Under the pieces are notes generated by a model. The model was not told the DNA's origin. It saw only the letters and a program-made list of their open reading frames with translations, and searched no databases. From positions 1,426,001-1,490,000 of the forward strand of contig NZ_JADBEE010000001.1 in the NCBI RefSeq assembly GCF_014874065.1: 64,000 nt of DNA, read 5' to 3'. This stretch comes from Nesterenkonia halotolerans (GTDB lineage: Bacteria > Actinomycetota > Actinomycetes > Actinomycetales > Micrococcaceae). Shown piece after piece: positions 8,175-18,649 of the stretch. Within the stretch, counting starts at the first letter, position 1, and each line of letters starts with the position of its first letter. Both the position numbers and the translations under genes were made by a program.

Positions 8175-10546
8175 GCGAGCAGACTGTGACTGACAAAGAA
8201 TTCAACATCGACACCGTGGAGCACGCCTCCACCACGCCAGACACCGATCTGCCCTGGGCAGAGCTCGGCCTGAAGTCCGAGGAGTACGACCGGATCGTCG
8301 AGATCCTGGGCAGGCGGCCGACGGCGGCCGAGCTGGCCATGTACTCGGTGATGTGGTCCGAGCACTGCTCGTACAAGTCCTCCAAGGTCCACCTGCGCCA
8401 GTTCGGCGAGAAGGTCACCGAGGAGATGAAGAAGGACCTGATGGTCGGCATCGGCGAGAACGCCGGCGTGACCAACCTCGGCGACGGATGGGCCATCACC
8501 TTCAAGATCGAATCCCATAACCACCCCAGCTACGTGGAGCCCTATCAGGGTGCCGCCACCGGCGTGGGCGGGATCGTCCGCGACATCATCTCCATGGGCG
8601 CCCGCCCGGTCGCGGTGATGGATCCGCTGCGCTTCGGCGATATCGACCACCCTGACACCTTGCGCGTGCTGCCCGGAGTGGTCTCCGGCATCGGCGGCTA
8701 CGGCAACTCCCTGGGCCTGCCCAACATCGGTGGCGAGGTCGTCTTCGACTCGGTCTACCAGGACAACCCTCTGGTCAACGCGCTGGCGGTCGGCGTGATG
8801 CGTCATGAGGACATCCGGCTGGCCAACGCCTCGGGCGTGGGCAACAAGGTCGTCCTCTTCGGGGCCCGGACCGGCGGTGACGGCATCGGCGGCGCCTCGG
8901 TGCTGGCCTCGGAGTCCTTCGACGACTCGAAGCCCTCCAAGCGCCCCGCCGTGCAGGTCGGTGACCCCTTCGCCGAGAAGGTGCTCATCGAGTGCTGCCT
9001 GGAGCTCTTCCACGCGGAGCTCGTCGAAGGCATCCAGGACCTCGGCGCTGCCGGCATCTCCTGCGCCACCTCCGAGCTGGCCTCCAACGGCGAGGGCGGC
9101 ATGCACGTGGAGCTGCAGAACGTGCTGCTGCGCGATCCCACCCTGACCCCGGGCGAGATCCTGATGTCAGAGTCCCAGGAACGCATGATGGCAGTGGTGA
9201 CCCCTGAGAATGCCGCGGAGTTTGAACGCGTCATGGCCAAGTGGGAGGTCGAATATTCCTGGCTCGGCGAGGTGTCCGACACCGGCCGGCTCATCATCGA
9301 ATGGGACGGCGAGACCATCGTGGACGTGGATCCGCGCACGGTCGCCCACGACGGGCCCGTCTATGAGCGCCCCTACCACCGCCCCGCCGGCCAGGACGCG
9401 CTGCAGGCCGACACCTTCCGCTCCTCCGACGCGGGCAAGGACCTCCCCGAGACCGGCCAGGAGCTCGGCGGTGCTCTGGTGGAGCTGATGACCAGCCCAA
9501 ACATGGCCGACGTCTCCTGGATCACCGATCAGTTCGATCGCTTCGTCGGCGGCAACACCGCACTCTCCCAGCCCGATGACTCCGGCGTGATCCGCGTGGA
9601 TCAGGAGACCGGGCTCGGCGTCGCACTGGCCACCGATGCCAATGCGCGCTATGCCTATCTGGACCCCTACACCGGGGCGCAGCTTGCACTGGCCGAGTCC
9701 TACCGCAATGTGGCCACCACCGGTGCCATCCCGATGGCCGTCTCGGACTGCCTGAACTTCGGCTCCCCGGAGGACCCCGAGGTCATGTGGCAGTTCGCCG
9801 AGGCCGTCCGCGGACTTGCCGATGGCTGCCAGCAGCTGGGCATCCCGGTGACCGGCGGCAACGTCTCGCTGTACAACCAGACCGCGGGCCGCGCCATCCA
9901 CCCCACACCGGTGGTGGGTGTGCTCGGCAAGTTCGACGACGTCGGACGCCGCACCCCCTCGGGCTACGAGCGCTGGGCCGATGGCCAGGCGATCTACCTG
10001 CTCGGTGTGACCGCCGACGAGCTCGACGGCTCCGAGTTCGCCCGGGGTCGCGGGCACCTGGGCGGAATGCCGCCCGCCGTGGACCTGGATGCGGAGAAGA
10101 AGCTCGGGGAGATCCTGATCAACGCCTCCCGCGATGGCATGATCGACGCCGCGCACGACCTCTCCGAAGGCGGCCTCGCGGCCGGGCTCGCCGAGATGAG
10201 CCTGCGCTTCGGCGTGGGCGCCCGAGTGGCGGTGGACGGGCTCTGTGAGCGCGACGGCGTGGATCCCTTCACCGCGCTCTTCAGCGAGTCCCAGGCCCGT
10301 GCACTGGTCGCACTGCCGCGCTCGGAGGAGCTGCGCTTCACCGATATGACCTCGGCTCGCGGTTTCGCGGCGCTGCGGATCGGCATCGTGGACGCCACCT
10401 CCGGTGACCTCGAGGTGGCCGGTCCGTTCGACGGCGGCAGCTTCACGATCGGCATCGACGAGCTGCGCGAGGCCTGGAGCGCGGTCATCCCCTCGCGCTT
10501 CGCCGGCCTGGGTGAAGCCACAGAGGCCGTCCGCCAGGAGAAGTAG
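8171..10546 (+). CDS. purL: Phosphoribosylformylglycinamidine synthase subunit PurL
   Basis: A 791-residue small-type PurL, the ATP-dependent catalytic subunit that converts FGAR and ammonia to FGAM. It has the duplicated AIR-synthase-like fold: the first half carries [20 protein letters not shown] and the second [10 protein letters not shown] and [14 protein letters not shown]. It starts at a GTG in a GTGA overlap with purQ. Its length fits the PurSQL-type enzyme, not the single-chain enzyme of about 1300 residues. Confidence 0.97.
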   Translation: MSEQTVTDKEFNIDTVEHASTTPDTDLPWAELGLKSEEYDRIVEILGRRPTAAELAMYSVMWSEHCSYKSSKVHLRQFGEKVTEEMKKDLMVGIGENAGVTNLGDGWAITFKIESHNHPSYVEPYQGAATGVGGIVRDIISMGARPVAVMDPLRFGDIDHPDTLRVLPGVVSGIGGYGNSLGLPNIGGEVVFDSVYQDNPLVNALAVGVMRHEDIRLANASGVGNKVVLFGARTGGDGIGGASVLASESFDDSKPSKRPAVQVGDPFAEKVLIECCLELFHAELVEGIQDLGAAGISCATSELASNGEGGMHVELQNVLLRDPTLTPGEILMSESQERMMAVVTPENAAEFERVMAKWEVEYSWLGEVSDTGRLIIEWDGETIVDVDPRTVAHDGPVYERPYHRPAGQDALQADTFRSSDAGKDLPETGQELGGALVELMTSPNMADVSWITDQFDRFVGGNTALSQPDDSGVIRVDQETGLGVALATDANARYAYLDPYTGAQLALAESYRNVATTGAIPMAVSDCLNFGSPEDPEVMWQFAEAVRGLADGCQQLGIPVTGGNVSLYNQTAGRAIHPTPVVGVLGKFDDVGRRTPSGYERWADGQAIYLLGVTADELDGSEFARGRGHLGGMPPAVDLDAEKKLGEILINASRDGMIDAAHDLSEGGLAAGLAEMSLRFGVGARVAVDGLCERDGVDPFTALFSESQARALVALPRSEELRFTDMTSARGFAALRIGIVDATSGDLEVAGPFDGGSFTIGIDELREAWSAVIPSRFAGLGEATEAVRQEK

Positions 10547-10624
10547 AGCTCGCTCAGCAGAACATGACCGAGCGCCCCGGTGGGCCTCGCCTAGGATGGG
10601 GACGGATCCTAGGAGAGGAAGACT

Positions 10625-10999
10625 ATGCAGGAGACCCACCGGGCACTCGTGATCGAGGACGACGACGATATCCGTCGCCTTCTCGAGATGGTCCTGACGC
10701 AGGCCGGATTCGGCGTGGACACCGTCCCCAGCGGCGAAGAGGGCGTGGCCCAGGCCGCCGCCGGGAACTACGCCCTGATCAGCGTGGACGTGGGCCTTCC
10801 CGATATCGACGGACTCGAAGTGGTGCGTCGCGTGCGCCCGAGCTTCAGCGGTCGGATCGTCATGGTCAGCGCCCGCTCAGGAGCGGTGGACCAGGCCTCC
10901 GGCCATACCGCCGGGGCTGACCTGTACATCACCAAACCCTTCCGACCACGTGAGCTGAAGCAGAAGTTCCTCGACCTGGTGTCCACCGAGACGGAGTGA
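10625..10999 (+). CDS. Stand-alone response regulator receiver domain
   Basis: A 124-residue CheY-like receiver with no output domain. All catalytic residues are present: acidic pocket E11/D12/D13, phospho-acceptor D55 in ISVDVGLPD, S82 in VMVSAR and K104 in YITKPF. Start ATG 10625 has AGGAGAGGAAG just upstream. Its stop is 11 bases from the stop of the convergent glycosyltransferase gene, whose C-terminal domain is HPt-like and whose operon partner is a sensor kinase. I infer it is the receiver of that kinase or binds the HPt-like tail. Confidence 0.92.
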   Translation: MQETHRALVIEDDDDIRRLLEMVLTQAGFGVDTVPSGEEGVAQAAAGNYALISVDVGLPDIDGLEVVRRVRPSFSGRIVMVSARSGAVDQASGHTAGADLYITKPFRPRELKQKFLDLVSTETE

Positions 11000-11010
11000 G
11001 CCGACCCGGT

Positions 11011-12864
11011 TCACGCCGTGACGAACCGTTCTCGGATCTCCTCCACAGTGGCCTCACCGACGGAGCCGATGATCGGCAGCTCGCGGCGAAGTCCCGCGTA
11101 GTCCTCCGCGTCGAGATATTCGTCCAGATCCGCGGCACCCCGAGCCAGGCGTTCCGCGCCCAGCATCTCCGAGGCGACCCTGATGCTGGCGAGCGCATCC
11201 GCCGTGGCAGTGCGATCCTCCGCCGCGACAGCGAGCCGCAGGTTGGCCCACCGTCGCGGCCAGATGAGCCCGAAGGTGTTGACCAGCTCCCTGGCGAAGT
11301 CTTCAGCGCCGTCGAGCTCCTCGGCCAAGCTGGTGATGATCTGCGCATCCAACAGCGGCAGCGCGAGCAGCTCATCCCGGAGCGCAGCCGTGGGAAGCAA
11401 GCTGGTGCCATCGGCGTTCCGGGCGGTCTTCGCCCAGGAGGTCTGACCGGACGCCATCCGGGTCATCGCGCGCGGGTAGTAGAGGTAGGTCAGGTAGACA
11501 TAGAAGAGGTAGCCCATCCCGTAGAAGATCCCACCGATCAAGCTGATGTCTTCCCGGCAGATGTACTTATAGAGGATCCCCCAGAGGAAATACGGGAGGA
11601 TGAGAAATACTGCCGCGAGCAGCGCGACCCACTGCACCGAACTGCCCGAGGCGAATCCCACGCGGCCCTCCGTGAGAGCGAGGACGAACAGCAGCGGGCC
11701 GAGCAGCAGATTCGCCATGAGGAGCCACGGCTGGCCCATGAAGTAATGAATCTCTGCCCACCCTGAGCCGCGCAGATTCCCGCTCCGTCGCAGCGGCGGA
11801 AGGAGCTCCGCGCATTCCATGTTTCCCTGCGCCCAGCGGGTGCGCTGGGTCAGCAGGCGACGCGTATAGGGCAGCGCTTCCTGGGAGACGTGAGCCTCCG
11901 GGACGTAGTGGGTCCGGTGACCTCTGGTGATGATGTTGAGTCCAAGCTCGTAGTCTTCACTGAGCTTCCTGCCCCAAGGCTGGCCGTAGTCGGCGTCGAG
12001 ATCGTCGAGCACCGAGAGCCGGGTGAACTGGCCGTTCCCTCCCATCCCCACGGTTCCGGTCTTGATCCGAAGCATCTGCATCGCCGAATTCGAGGTCCGA
12101 AACTCGATATCCTGCATGCGGATCAACGTCCGGCCCAGAAAGTTCTTGAAGCCTCCTGAGAGCGGCCTCGGGAGCCTGTCGCCTCGATTCTTCATCCAGA
12201 CCTCGAGCTGCACGGCACCGACCGTATCTTCGCCGAAAGCGTCCGGCCCGGCAAGCAGGTCAAGAGCATTGCCGGAGAGGAAACCATCGGCGTCGAGCAC
12301 TCCGATCACCGTGCGGTGACGCTGTTTCCTGTCCTGACTCGTCGCATCGGAGATCACCCGGTATGCCGCGTTGAGCGCATGCCCCTTCCCGGTCCTGGCA
12401 TCGGGACGTCGGCGAGAGATGAGATGGACCTTGTCATCGAAGTCCTGCAGCTTGCGCACGATCGATGCGGTCGCGTCCTCGCTGTCATCATCGATGACCC
12501 AGACATGCAGCCCGGGAAAGGTGGTCCGTGCCGCAGACACTGTCTCAGCGATCACGCTCTCCTCATCGCGGCAGGGGATCATCACGTGCCAGGTCAGCGT
12601 CTCGGAGTTTCCGGAGCGGTTTTTCCGGCGGACAAGATACGTGTGCACCAGCAGGCTGATGTAGGTCAACGCCAGTGAGGAGATCAGCGTCACGATCACA
12701 AGACCGACATCACGGAGCGGATGCTCCCCAAAGTCGCCGAATGCTCCCGAGAAGCAGAAGACGAGGGCGGCCAGTGAACCGTAGACAGCGCTGAAGAGAA
12801 AGATCAGCGGAGAGACTCGGAGACGCCGTGGCCTCGTCGACACATTTCTAGGGCCTGTGTACAC
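11011..12864 (-). CDS. Processive GT2 glycosyltransferase with C-terminal HPt-like domain
   Basis: A 617-residue membrane glycosyltransferase. Two N-terminal membrane segments (about 18-38 and 52-76) precede a cytoplasmic GT2 domain with the full D, DxD, D, QxxRW set: DDD at 125-127, DAD 191-193, SED 302-304 and QRTRW 340-344, as in cellulose and hyaluronan synthases. Three more membrane segments occupy about 380-465. Residues about 497-617 align well with histidine phosphotransfer domains. The canonical HSLKGSSANLGA core corresponds to residues 559-570, but the phospho-histidine is Ala559. It should synthesise and export a polysaccharide of unknown sugar. It is cotranscribed downstream of the kinase, with a 12-base gap. 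This fusion is unusual. Confidence 0.88.
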   Translation of the reverse strand: MYTGPRNVSTRPRRLRVSPLIFLFSAVYGSLAALVFCFSGAFGDFGEHPLRDVGLVIVTLISSLALTYISLLVHTYLVRRKNRSGNSETLTWHVMIPCRDEESVIAETVSAARTTFPGLHVWVIDDDSEDATASIVRKLQDFDDKVHLISRRRPDARTGKGHALNAAYRVISDATSQDRKQRHRTVIGVLDADGFLSGNALDLLAGPDAFGEDTVGAVQLEVWMKNRGDRLPRPLSGGFKNFLGRTLIRMQDIEFRTSNSAMQMLRIKTGTVGMGGNGQFTRLSVLDDLDADYGQPWGRKLSEDYELGLNIITRGHRTHYVPEAHVSQEALPYTRRLLTQRTRWAQGNMECAELLPPLRRSGNLRGSGWAEIHYFMGQPWLLMANLLLGPLLFVLALTEGRVGFASGSSVQWVALLAAVFLILPYFLWGILYKYICREDISLIGGIFYGMGYLFYVYLTYLYYPRAMTRMASGQTSWAKTARNADGTSLLPTAALRDELLALPLLDAQIITSLAEELDGAEDFARELVNTFGLIWPRRWANLRLAVAAEDRTATADALASIRVASEMLGAERLARGAADLDEYLDAEDYAGLRRELPIIGSVGEATVEEIRERFVTA

Positions 12865-12876
12865 CAGGGTCCCCCC

Positions 12877-14583
12877 TCAGTTCCCCACGGTGTACATGCC
12901 TCGGGCCGAGCTGCTGCCCAGAGTGAACCTGAATCGTGTCCCTTCTCCGGGCGCAGACTTCACCGTGATGGTTCCTCCGTGAGCCTCGATGATGGACTGC
13001 GAGAGTGAGAGCCCGAGACCCGCCCCGGCAGTGGCAGACTGCCGCGCCGCTGGGGCACGGTAGAACGGCGTGAAGACCTGGCTCGCTTCCGACTGGGTCA
13101 TGCCTGGCCCATCGTCTGCCACCTGCACAAAGGTCCCACCGGCTTCACCCCAGGCCGCGCCCGCCGTGATCGTGACGTGGCCACCCGGCTGGGTGTACTT
13201 CAGAGCGTTTCCCACGAGATTGTCCATGACCTGTGAGATGCGCAGGCGATCCGCGAAGATCTCACCGTCGGACTCGAGGTCCACCTCGAGAGATATCCCT
13301 CGCTGTGCGGCGAGGGGCTGGAATGCTTTGACGCAGTCCGCAATCAGAACCGCCATATTGACCTCGTCCAGGTCGAGGGTCAGTCGCCCCACCACGGCCT
13401 GCTGCTCCAGCAAAAGGTCTTCCACCAGTTTGCTCAGCTTCTCGGCATTGCGTCGGATCACTGTGAGCTGTTCCAGCGAGTCTTCTCGAGCCGGGGATTC
13501 AGGGAGCTCCAGAAGCGAGTCTTCGGTGAAATCAGCGAAGCCCACGATCGAGGTGAGCGGGGTCCGCATCTCGTGGGAGACCGTGGCGATGATCTCCTGC
13601 TGGGCGCGCAGCAGGTGGTGTTCCTCGGTGACGTCGCGAAAGATCAGGAAAGAGGCGTCCCGCGCGCCGTCCTCAGCACGGACTGAGCGAGCACTCACCG
13701 AGACGACCCGCTGCTCCGGGCCCGGGTCACCGGCCAGGAACTCGAAGTTGTCGAATTCCTCACCGTTGTTGGCCCTAGCCGCAGGGCGACTGACCGCCGG
13801 AATCGGGGTGCCATCGGTATGGAAGAGCAGATGCCCCGCCTCGGTGGGATCGGGGTTCGCCTCCGGGGAGACCACAGCATGAATCTCTCGCTGGGCTCGG
13901 TTGGTCATCAGGTCATTGCCCTGTGCGTCCATCACCAGCACTCCGACGTTGAGGTTCTCCCCCACCTCGCGAAGAAGTCGGTCGGTCCGTTCGCGCTGAT
14001 TCTTCATCTTGAGCTCACCGGCCAGTGCTCGTTCCATCTCGGAACGACTGGCTTCCATTCGCTGCAGAATGCCGATGACCGCAATGGACATCAGGGCCAG
14101 CGCCACCGGCAGCACTGTGTACCGCGAGAACGAGGCCATGTTCAGCGGTTCCTGGAGCATGATCAGCGAGGGGAGGGTGATCGTGAGAATCACCATCAGA
14201 ACCGCGATGGCGGCTCCACTGTTCCGGAACCTGACCACGAGCCAGAGTGCGGGAACCAGACTCAACGTGGAGATCACGGCACCGTCCGGATATGTGGCGA
14301 TCCTGCAGATGCCACAGGCCAGGATGCTTGTCACCGGGACGACCCATTCCAACGATCTGGGCAGCCCCTGGCGGGGTGCAAAGACGACTACTGCAGTGGC
14401 GACCAACAAGAGCCCGAGTCCGAGCGCGACACCCGGCCACGAGGTCGTCTCAGGCTCGTAGATGGCCAGCGCGAGCACCGGAACCGCGAGCACCGCAAGA
14501 AAGGTCAGCTGTTGAACAATGGCGAAAGATTTTCCGCTGGAGTGGTAGAGCAGCGCCCCCACAAAGGTCCCAATACGCGTCAT
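12877..14583 (-). CDS. PAS-containing sensor histidine kinase
   Basis: A 568-residue kinase. Residues about 25-172 are hydrophobic, with roughly six membrane helices and no large extracellular domain, so it probably senses the membrane or an internal signal. A short coiled-coil linker is followed by a PAS-like domain (about 205-320). The HisKA domain has SHEMRTPL with H337. The ATPase domain has the N-box around N459, G1 DDGPG (490-494) and G2 GAGLGL (520-525). All catalytic motifs are intact. It is the first gene of an operon with the HPt-tailed glycosyltransferase. The convergent stand-alone receiver is the likely partner. Confidence 0.93.
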   Translation of the reverse strand: MTRIGTFVGALLYHSSGKSFAIVQQLTFLAVLAVPVLALAIYEPETTSWPGVALGLGLLLVATAVVVFAPRQGLPRSLEWVVPVTSILACGICRIATYPDGAVISTLSLVPALWLVVRFRNSGAAIAVLMVILTITLPSLIMLQEPLNMASFSRYTVLPVALALMSIAVIGILQRMEASRSEMERALAGELKMKNQRERTDRLLREVGENLNVGVLVMDAQGNDLMTNRAQREIHAVVSPEANPDPTEAGHLLFHTDGTPIPAVSRPAARANNGEEFDNFEFLAGDPGPEQRVVSVSARSVRAEDGARDASFLIFRDVTEEHHLLRAQQEIIATVSHEMRTPLTSIVGFADFTEDSLLELPESPAREDSLEQLTVIRRNAEKLSKLVEDLLLEQQAVVGRLTLDLDEVNMAVLIADCVKAFQPLAAQRGISLEVDLESDGEIFADRLRISQVMDNLVGNALKYTQPGGHVTITAGAAWGEAGGTFVQVADDGPGMTQSEASQVFTPFYRAPAARQSATAGAGLGLSLSQSIIEAHGGTITVKSAPGEGTRFRFTLGSSSARGMYTVGN

Positions 14584-14660
14584 GATGTGACCACTTTACT
14601 GGGACAGCGGCTGCATCCTTGCGTTGACCTGGAACGCGCCAGAAACCGGTCAGAGATGAG

Positions 14661-15614
14661 TCACAGGCCGAGGGAGCTCTGCACGCTGGCCAGCGCCTGG
14701 GCCGAGGCCTGCAGCGCGGCGGTCTCGGTCGCGTCGAAGGGTGTCGTGACCACTGGATCGGCCCCTCGTGCGGAGACCACGGTGGGGATGGACAGCGCCA
14801 CCCCGTCGACGCCCAGGAAGCCGCTCAGCACGCTGCTCACCGGCAGGATCGCGTGCTCATCGTGAAGCACCGCCTCCACGATCCGCGCGGCGGACAGGCC
14901 AATGGCGTAGTTGGTGGCACCTTTGCCCGCGATGACCTGGTAGGCCGCATTGCGCACCTCGTCCGAGAGGGCGTCGAGCTCCGCGGCGTGGAAGACCCGG
15001 GTTCCCTCGCGCTCCCACTCCAGGAGCGGGGTCACCCCGATGCTGGCGGAGGACCACAGCGGAAACTCGGTGTCGCCGTGCTCGCCGACGATATGAGCAT
15101 GCACGCTGGATTGGGCGACTCCGGCGCGCTGCGCCAGCTTCCAGCGCAGCCTCGCCGTGTCCAGGACGGTCCCAGAGGAGAACACCCGGCTGCTGGGGAG
15201 TCCGGAGATCTGCTGCGCCGCCACGGTGAGCACATCGCAGGGATTGGTCACCAGCAGGTACACGGCATCCGGGGCGCGCTCGAGCAGCTTCGGCAGCATG
15301 CCGCGCAGGATCTCCACGTTGGTGGCCGCGAGATCCAGACGCGTCTGCCCCGGGTGCTGCTTGGCTCCTGCAGTGATGACGACGACGTCGGCGCCCTCCA
15401 CATGCTTGAGGTCCGCGCCGCCGGAGATGTCGCTGGCCCCGGTGAACTGGCTGCCATGAGCCAGGTCCAGGACCTCGGCATCCACACGGGCGGCGTCGAT
15501 GTCGTAGAGCCGCACGTGCCGGGCGGAGCCGCGGATCATGGCGGCATAGGCCGTGGCGGTGCCCACGCTGCCGGCGCCGATGATGGCCAGGGTGGAGTTC
15601 TCGATGACGCTCAT
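14661..15614 (-). CDS. ldh: L-lactate dehydrogenase
   Basis: A 317-residue lactate/malate dehydrogenase family member. NAD-binding LAIIGAGSVGTATAYA is at the N-terminus, substrate arginine in GQTRLDLAATN, VTNPCDVLT, and catalytic histidine in VGEHGDTEFPLW. The preceding motif and the absence of malate-type residues favour L-lactate dehydrogenase, interconverting pyruvate and lactate. Single-gene unit; no FBP-site prediction attempted. Confidence 0.92.
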   Translation of the reverse strand: MSVIENSTLAIIGAGSVGTATAYAAMIRGSARHVRLYDIDAARVDAEVLDLAHGSQFTGASDISGGADLKHVEGADVVVITAGAKQHPGQTRLDLAATNVEILRGMLPKLLERAPDAVYLLVTNPCDVLTVAAQQISGLPSSRVFSSGTVLDTARLRWKLAQRAGVAQSSVHAHIVGEHGDTEFPLWSSASIGVTPLLEWEREGTRVFHAAELDALSDEVRNAAYQVIAGKGATNYAIGLSAARIVEAVLHDEHAILPVSSVLSGFLGVDGVALSIPTVVSARGADPVVTTPFDATETAALQASAQALASVQSSLGL

Positions 15615-15690
15615 GGGCTCAGCTTCGCACAGCCCACCTCGGCTGGACAGGGGCAGGCTGCAGAACGGTCAGTGCGCGCCTGGAGAAGAG

Positions 15691-16044
15691 TCAGTGCCAG
15701 CAGAGGCAGAAGGGGTGCCCGGCAGGGTCCGCGTAGACGTTGAAGCGCTGCCGACCGGTGGCCATCTGCAGCACGGTGGCACCGAGTTCGACGGCCTCGG
15801 CGTGGGCGGAGGCGATGTCCTCGACGTCGAGGTCCAGGTGGATCTGCTGAGCCTGGCCCTTGGGCCACTGCGGAGGCTGGTGATTCGGAGCCAGCTGGAC
15901 CGACACGGGGGCTGCACCCTGGACCATGACAGTGTGCCAATCCTCCTCGGCCTGCACCTCACCGCCCAGCATGCGGGCCCAGAAGCTGCTCTCGGCGTGG
16001 AGGTCGGCTGCGTCAAAGACGACAGTGGTCGCGGTGATCTTCAT
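15691..16044 (-). CDS. VOC-family glyoxalase/dioxygenase-like protein
   Basis: A 117-residue VOC fold protein (ITATTVVFDAADLHAESSFWARMLG at the start; ending NVYADPAGHPFCLCWH). The frame extends 12 residues further upstream, but the ATG at 16044 starts the domain exactly and has GGAG about 10 bases before it. Metal ligands typical of glyoxalase I are not all evident, so the substrate is unknown. Confidence 0.78.
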   Translation of the reverse strand: MKITATTVVFDAADLHAESSFWARMLGGEVQAEEDWHTVMVQGAAPVSVQLAPNHQPPQWPKGQAQQIHLDLDVEDIASAHAEAVELGATVLQMATGRQRFNVYADPAGHPFCLCWH

Positions 16045-16132
16045 GGCACCCAGTCTCCGCCCGGGCACCGGGGCGGTCAAGGACGCAAACCGCGGCCGGC
16101 CGCAAGCCGAGTTCAGTCCAACTCAGCCCAGC

Positions 16133-16912
16133 TCAGAAGGGGTTGAGCAGCCGGTGCACGAAGCGCTGGGTGCGCTCATGAGCCGGAGCGCGCAGCACGT
16201 CCTCGGCGGGGCCCTGCTCCACCACCACGCCGTCGTCCATGAAGACCACCGTGTCGGCGACCTCTCGGGCGAAGGCGAGCTCGTGGGTGACCAGGACCAT
16301 GGTCCAGCCCTCCTCGGCGAGCTCCTTGATCACCGTGAGCACATCACCGACCAGCTCGGGGTCGAGTGCGGAGGTGGGCTCGTCGAAGAGCAGCAGCGAA
16401 GGCTCCTGGGCCAGGGCACGCACGATCCCGACGCGCTGCTGCTGACCGCCGGAGAGCTCGTGCGGGTAGTTGTCACGCTTCTCAGCCAGGCCCACCCGCT
16501 CGAGCAGCCGTTCAGCGCGCTGAGTGGCGTCGGCCTTGGAGCGCTTCTGCACCTGGACGGGGCCCTCGATCACGTTCTGCAGGACAGTCTTGTGTGGAAA
16601 GAGGTTGTAGCCCTGGAAGACCATGGCCGAACGGGTGCGCAGCGATTCCTTCTCGCGCTTGCTGGTCTTCGCGCCGAAGGTCACTGCGGGCCCGCCGGAG
16701 AAGGCCACCGTGCCGGCGTCGGGCTGTTCCAGACCGTTGAGGCAGCGCAGCACCGTGGTCTTTCCGGACCCGGAGGGGCCGATCAGCGCGAGAACCTGTC
16801 CCGCCCCGACGCGCAGATCGATGGAGCGCAGCACCTCATTCTCTCCGAAGGACTTGTTCAGCCCGGAGACCTCAAGCAGGGGCGTTGCGTCGGTGCGATC
16901 AATGCGCGACAT
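16133..16912 (-). CDS. Polar amino-acid ABC transporter ATPase (cystine-like)
   Basis: A 259-residue ATPase with Walker A GPSGSGKT, signature LSGGQQQR, Walker [13 protein letters not shown] and [10 protein letters not shown]. Its start lies 14 bases inside the upstream permease gene, so the two are coupled. Last gene of a binding protein-permease-ATPase operon. The family covers glutamine, histidine, arginine and cystine transporters. Cystine is suggested by the binding protein and by the adjacent methionine transporter, and is not proven. Confidence 0.88.
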   Translation of the reverse strand: MSRIDRTDATPLLEVSGLNKSFGENEVLRSIDLRVGAGQVLALIGPSGSGKTTVLRCLNGLEQPDAGTVAFSGGPAVTFGAKTSKREKESLRTRSAMVFQGYNLFPHKTVLQNVIEGPVQVQKRSKADATQRAERLLERVGLAEKRDNYPHELSGGQQQRVGIVRALAQEPSLLLFDEPTSALDPELVGDVLTVIKELAEEGWTMVLVTHELAFAREVADTVVFMDDGVVVEQGPAEDVLRAPAHERTQRFVHRLLNPF

Positions 16913-17567
16913 AGCGGTCCAATCTCCGTTCGAGCCGATCTTGAATCATGGTGAGCACCAGGCAGAAGCACCAGTAGATCACCGCGGCCTCCACGTAGAG
17001 CAGCATGAACTCCTGGCTGAAGGCGGCAACCTGCTGCGCTTCCCGGAAGAGCTCGGTGACCAGGATGAGCGAGGCCAGTGAGGTGTCCTTGACCAGGGAG
17101 ATGAAGGTGTTTGACAGCGGCGGCACAGAGACCCGCAGCGCCTGCGGAAGGATCAGGCGCCAGAGCGCCTGATTGCGCGACATTCCGATCGTGTAGCCCG
17201 CCTCCCACTGGCCCTTGGGCACCGAGAGGATCGAGGCACGGATGATCTCCGCGGCATAGCCGCCCACGTTCATCGAGAAGGCGATCACGGCGCTGGGCCA
17301 GGGGTCGATGGTCACCCCCACGGAGGGCAGACCGAAGAAGATCACGAAGAGCTGCACCAGCAGCGGGGTGCCGCGGATGACCGAGATGTAGAACCTGGCG
17401 ATGCCTGAGAACAGCCGATTGCCGCTGATGCGCATCATGGCCAGCACCAGCGCGAGGGCCAGCCCCAACGTGAAACTTGCAAGGGTGAGCGGGATGGTGC
17501 CGGTCAGGCCGCCGCGGAGCAGCGGCCAGAAGGACTCGGCGACCAGCGTCCAGTCGATGTCGATCAC
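16899..17567 (-). CDS. Polar amino-acid ABC transporter permease
   Basis: A 222-residue HisM/GlnP family permease with the coupling loop [14 protein letters not shown] and about four to five membrane helices. It starts at GTG 17567, 35 bases after the binding-protein gene, and no strong Shine-Dalgarno is visible. As the only permease in the operon, it should act as a homodimer with the ATPase. Confidence 0.87.
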   Translation of the reverse strand: MIDIDWTLVAESFWPLLRGGLTGTIPLTLASFTLGLALALVLAMMRISGNRLFSGIARFYISVIRGTPLLVQLFVIFFGLPSVGVTIDPWPSAVIAFSMNVGGYAAEIIRASILSVPKGQWEAGYTIGMSRNQALWRLILPQALRVSVPPLSNTFISLVKDTSLASLILVTELFREAQQVAAFSQEFMLLYVEAAVIYWCFCLVLTMIQDRLERRLDRYVAH

Positions 17568-17602
17568 AGCTGAAGCCTAACGGGAGACGCTGGGGAGGAA
17601 GC

Positions 17603-18439
17603 TCACTGAGTGACGTCCTCGCCGAAGTACTTCTCCGAGATTTCGGTCAGCGTGCCGTCCTCGGCGAGGGTGGCCATGGCCTCATCGACAGCCTCGACCA
17701 GGGAGTCGCTCCCCTGCCGGAAGGTCAGCGCGGAGAGTGACTGGTCCTCGGTCTCGGCAGCGATCTTGATGTTCTCGTTGTTCTCTGTGGCCTGGTAGTC
17801 CAGGTAGGTCAGCTTGTCGTTGATGGTCGCGTCCACGCGGCCCTGCTCCAGCAGCGTCACCGACTGTGCCCAGCCCTCCACTGCTTCGACGTCGGCGCCT
17901 GACTCGGTGGCGAGCTCGTACCAGTTCGACGTCAGCGACTGGGCGGTGGTCGCCCCGTCGAGGTCCTCGAAGCTGGTGATGTCCTCGTTCTCCTCCAAGG
18001 TGACGGCCACGCCGTTGGAGACGGTGTAGGGCTCGGAGAACTGGTAGCTCTCCTCGCGCTCATCGGTGATCGAGACCTGGTTGGCGATGACGTCGAATCG
18101 GGCCGATTCCAGTCCGGCGAACATGGCATCCCACTGGGTCTCTTCGAATTCGACGTCCACGCCGAGCTCCTCACCCACGGCGGAGGCGATCTCCACGTCG
18201 AATCCGGTGAGCTCGCCGGAGCCGTCCTCGTGGTAGCTGAAGGGCCGGTAGGTCCCTTCGGTGCCCACGGTCAGCACACCGGCCTCCTGGACCTCCTCGA
18301 GGCTCAGACCTGAGGCGGTCTCGCCGTCAGAGGCTCCGGCCGCGCCGTCGCTCTGCGCATCGTCGCCTCCGCCGCAGGAGGCGAGGGTCAGGGCAGCGGC
18401 AGCAGAGACGGCGAGAGTGGAGAGCAGGCGTGTGGTCAT
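17603..18439 (-). CDS. Amino-acid ABC transporter substrate-binding lipoprotein (cystine-like)
   Basis: A 278-residue lipoprotein. The lipobox LTLASC follows a short signal peptide, and a flexible acidic/glycine linker leads into a family-3 solute-binding domain (GTEGTYRPFSYHEDG... FDVEIASAVGEELG... NQVSITDEREESY). The frame is open 62 residues further upstream, but only ATG 18439 gives a proper signal peptide; AAGGGA lies upstream. The sequence around the binding motif resembles cystine-binding proteins (TcyA/FliY-like). Specificity is an inference. Confidence 0.88.
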   Translation of the reverse strand: MTTRLLSTLAVSAAAALTLASCGGGDDAQSDGAAGASDGETASGLSLEEVQEAGVLTVGTEGTYRPFSYHEDGSGELTGFDVEIASAVGEELGVDVEFEETQWDAMFAGLESARFDVIANQVSITDEREESYQFSEPYTVSNGVAVTLEENEDITSFEDLDGATTAQSLTSNWYELATESGADVEAVEGWAQSVTLLEQGRVDATINDKLTYLDYQATENNENIKIAAETEDQSLSALTFRQGSDSLVEAVDEAMATLAEDGTLTEISEKYFGEDVTQ

Positions 18440-18649
18440 TGGTATTTCCCTTGATTCGGCGCCCCGTGCAGGCGGCGCGAAGACGTGATCGGTCGAGGAC
18501 AGGCACAGAACGCTATCACCAGCCCCCGGCGAATCCGGGCCCTCTGTTACGCCATACGTCGCCGCGCATCGGGGGCTCGTGTCGATGCTCATCGGACGCG
18601 TCGATCCGGAGCAGAGAGGGGGCACCGGCTCGCAGGCCGACTCAGCGCA

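Noticed and set aside
9167..10639. 490-codon minus-strand frame opposite purL
   Set aside because: Shadow of purL; composition and lack of motifs.
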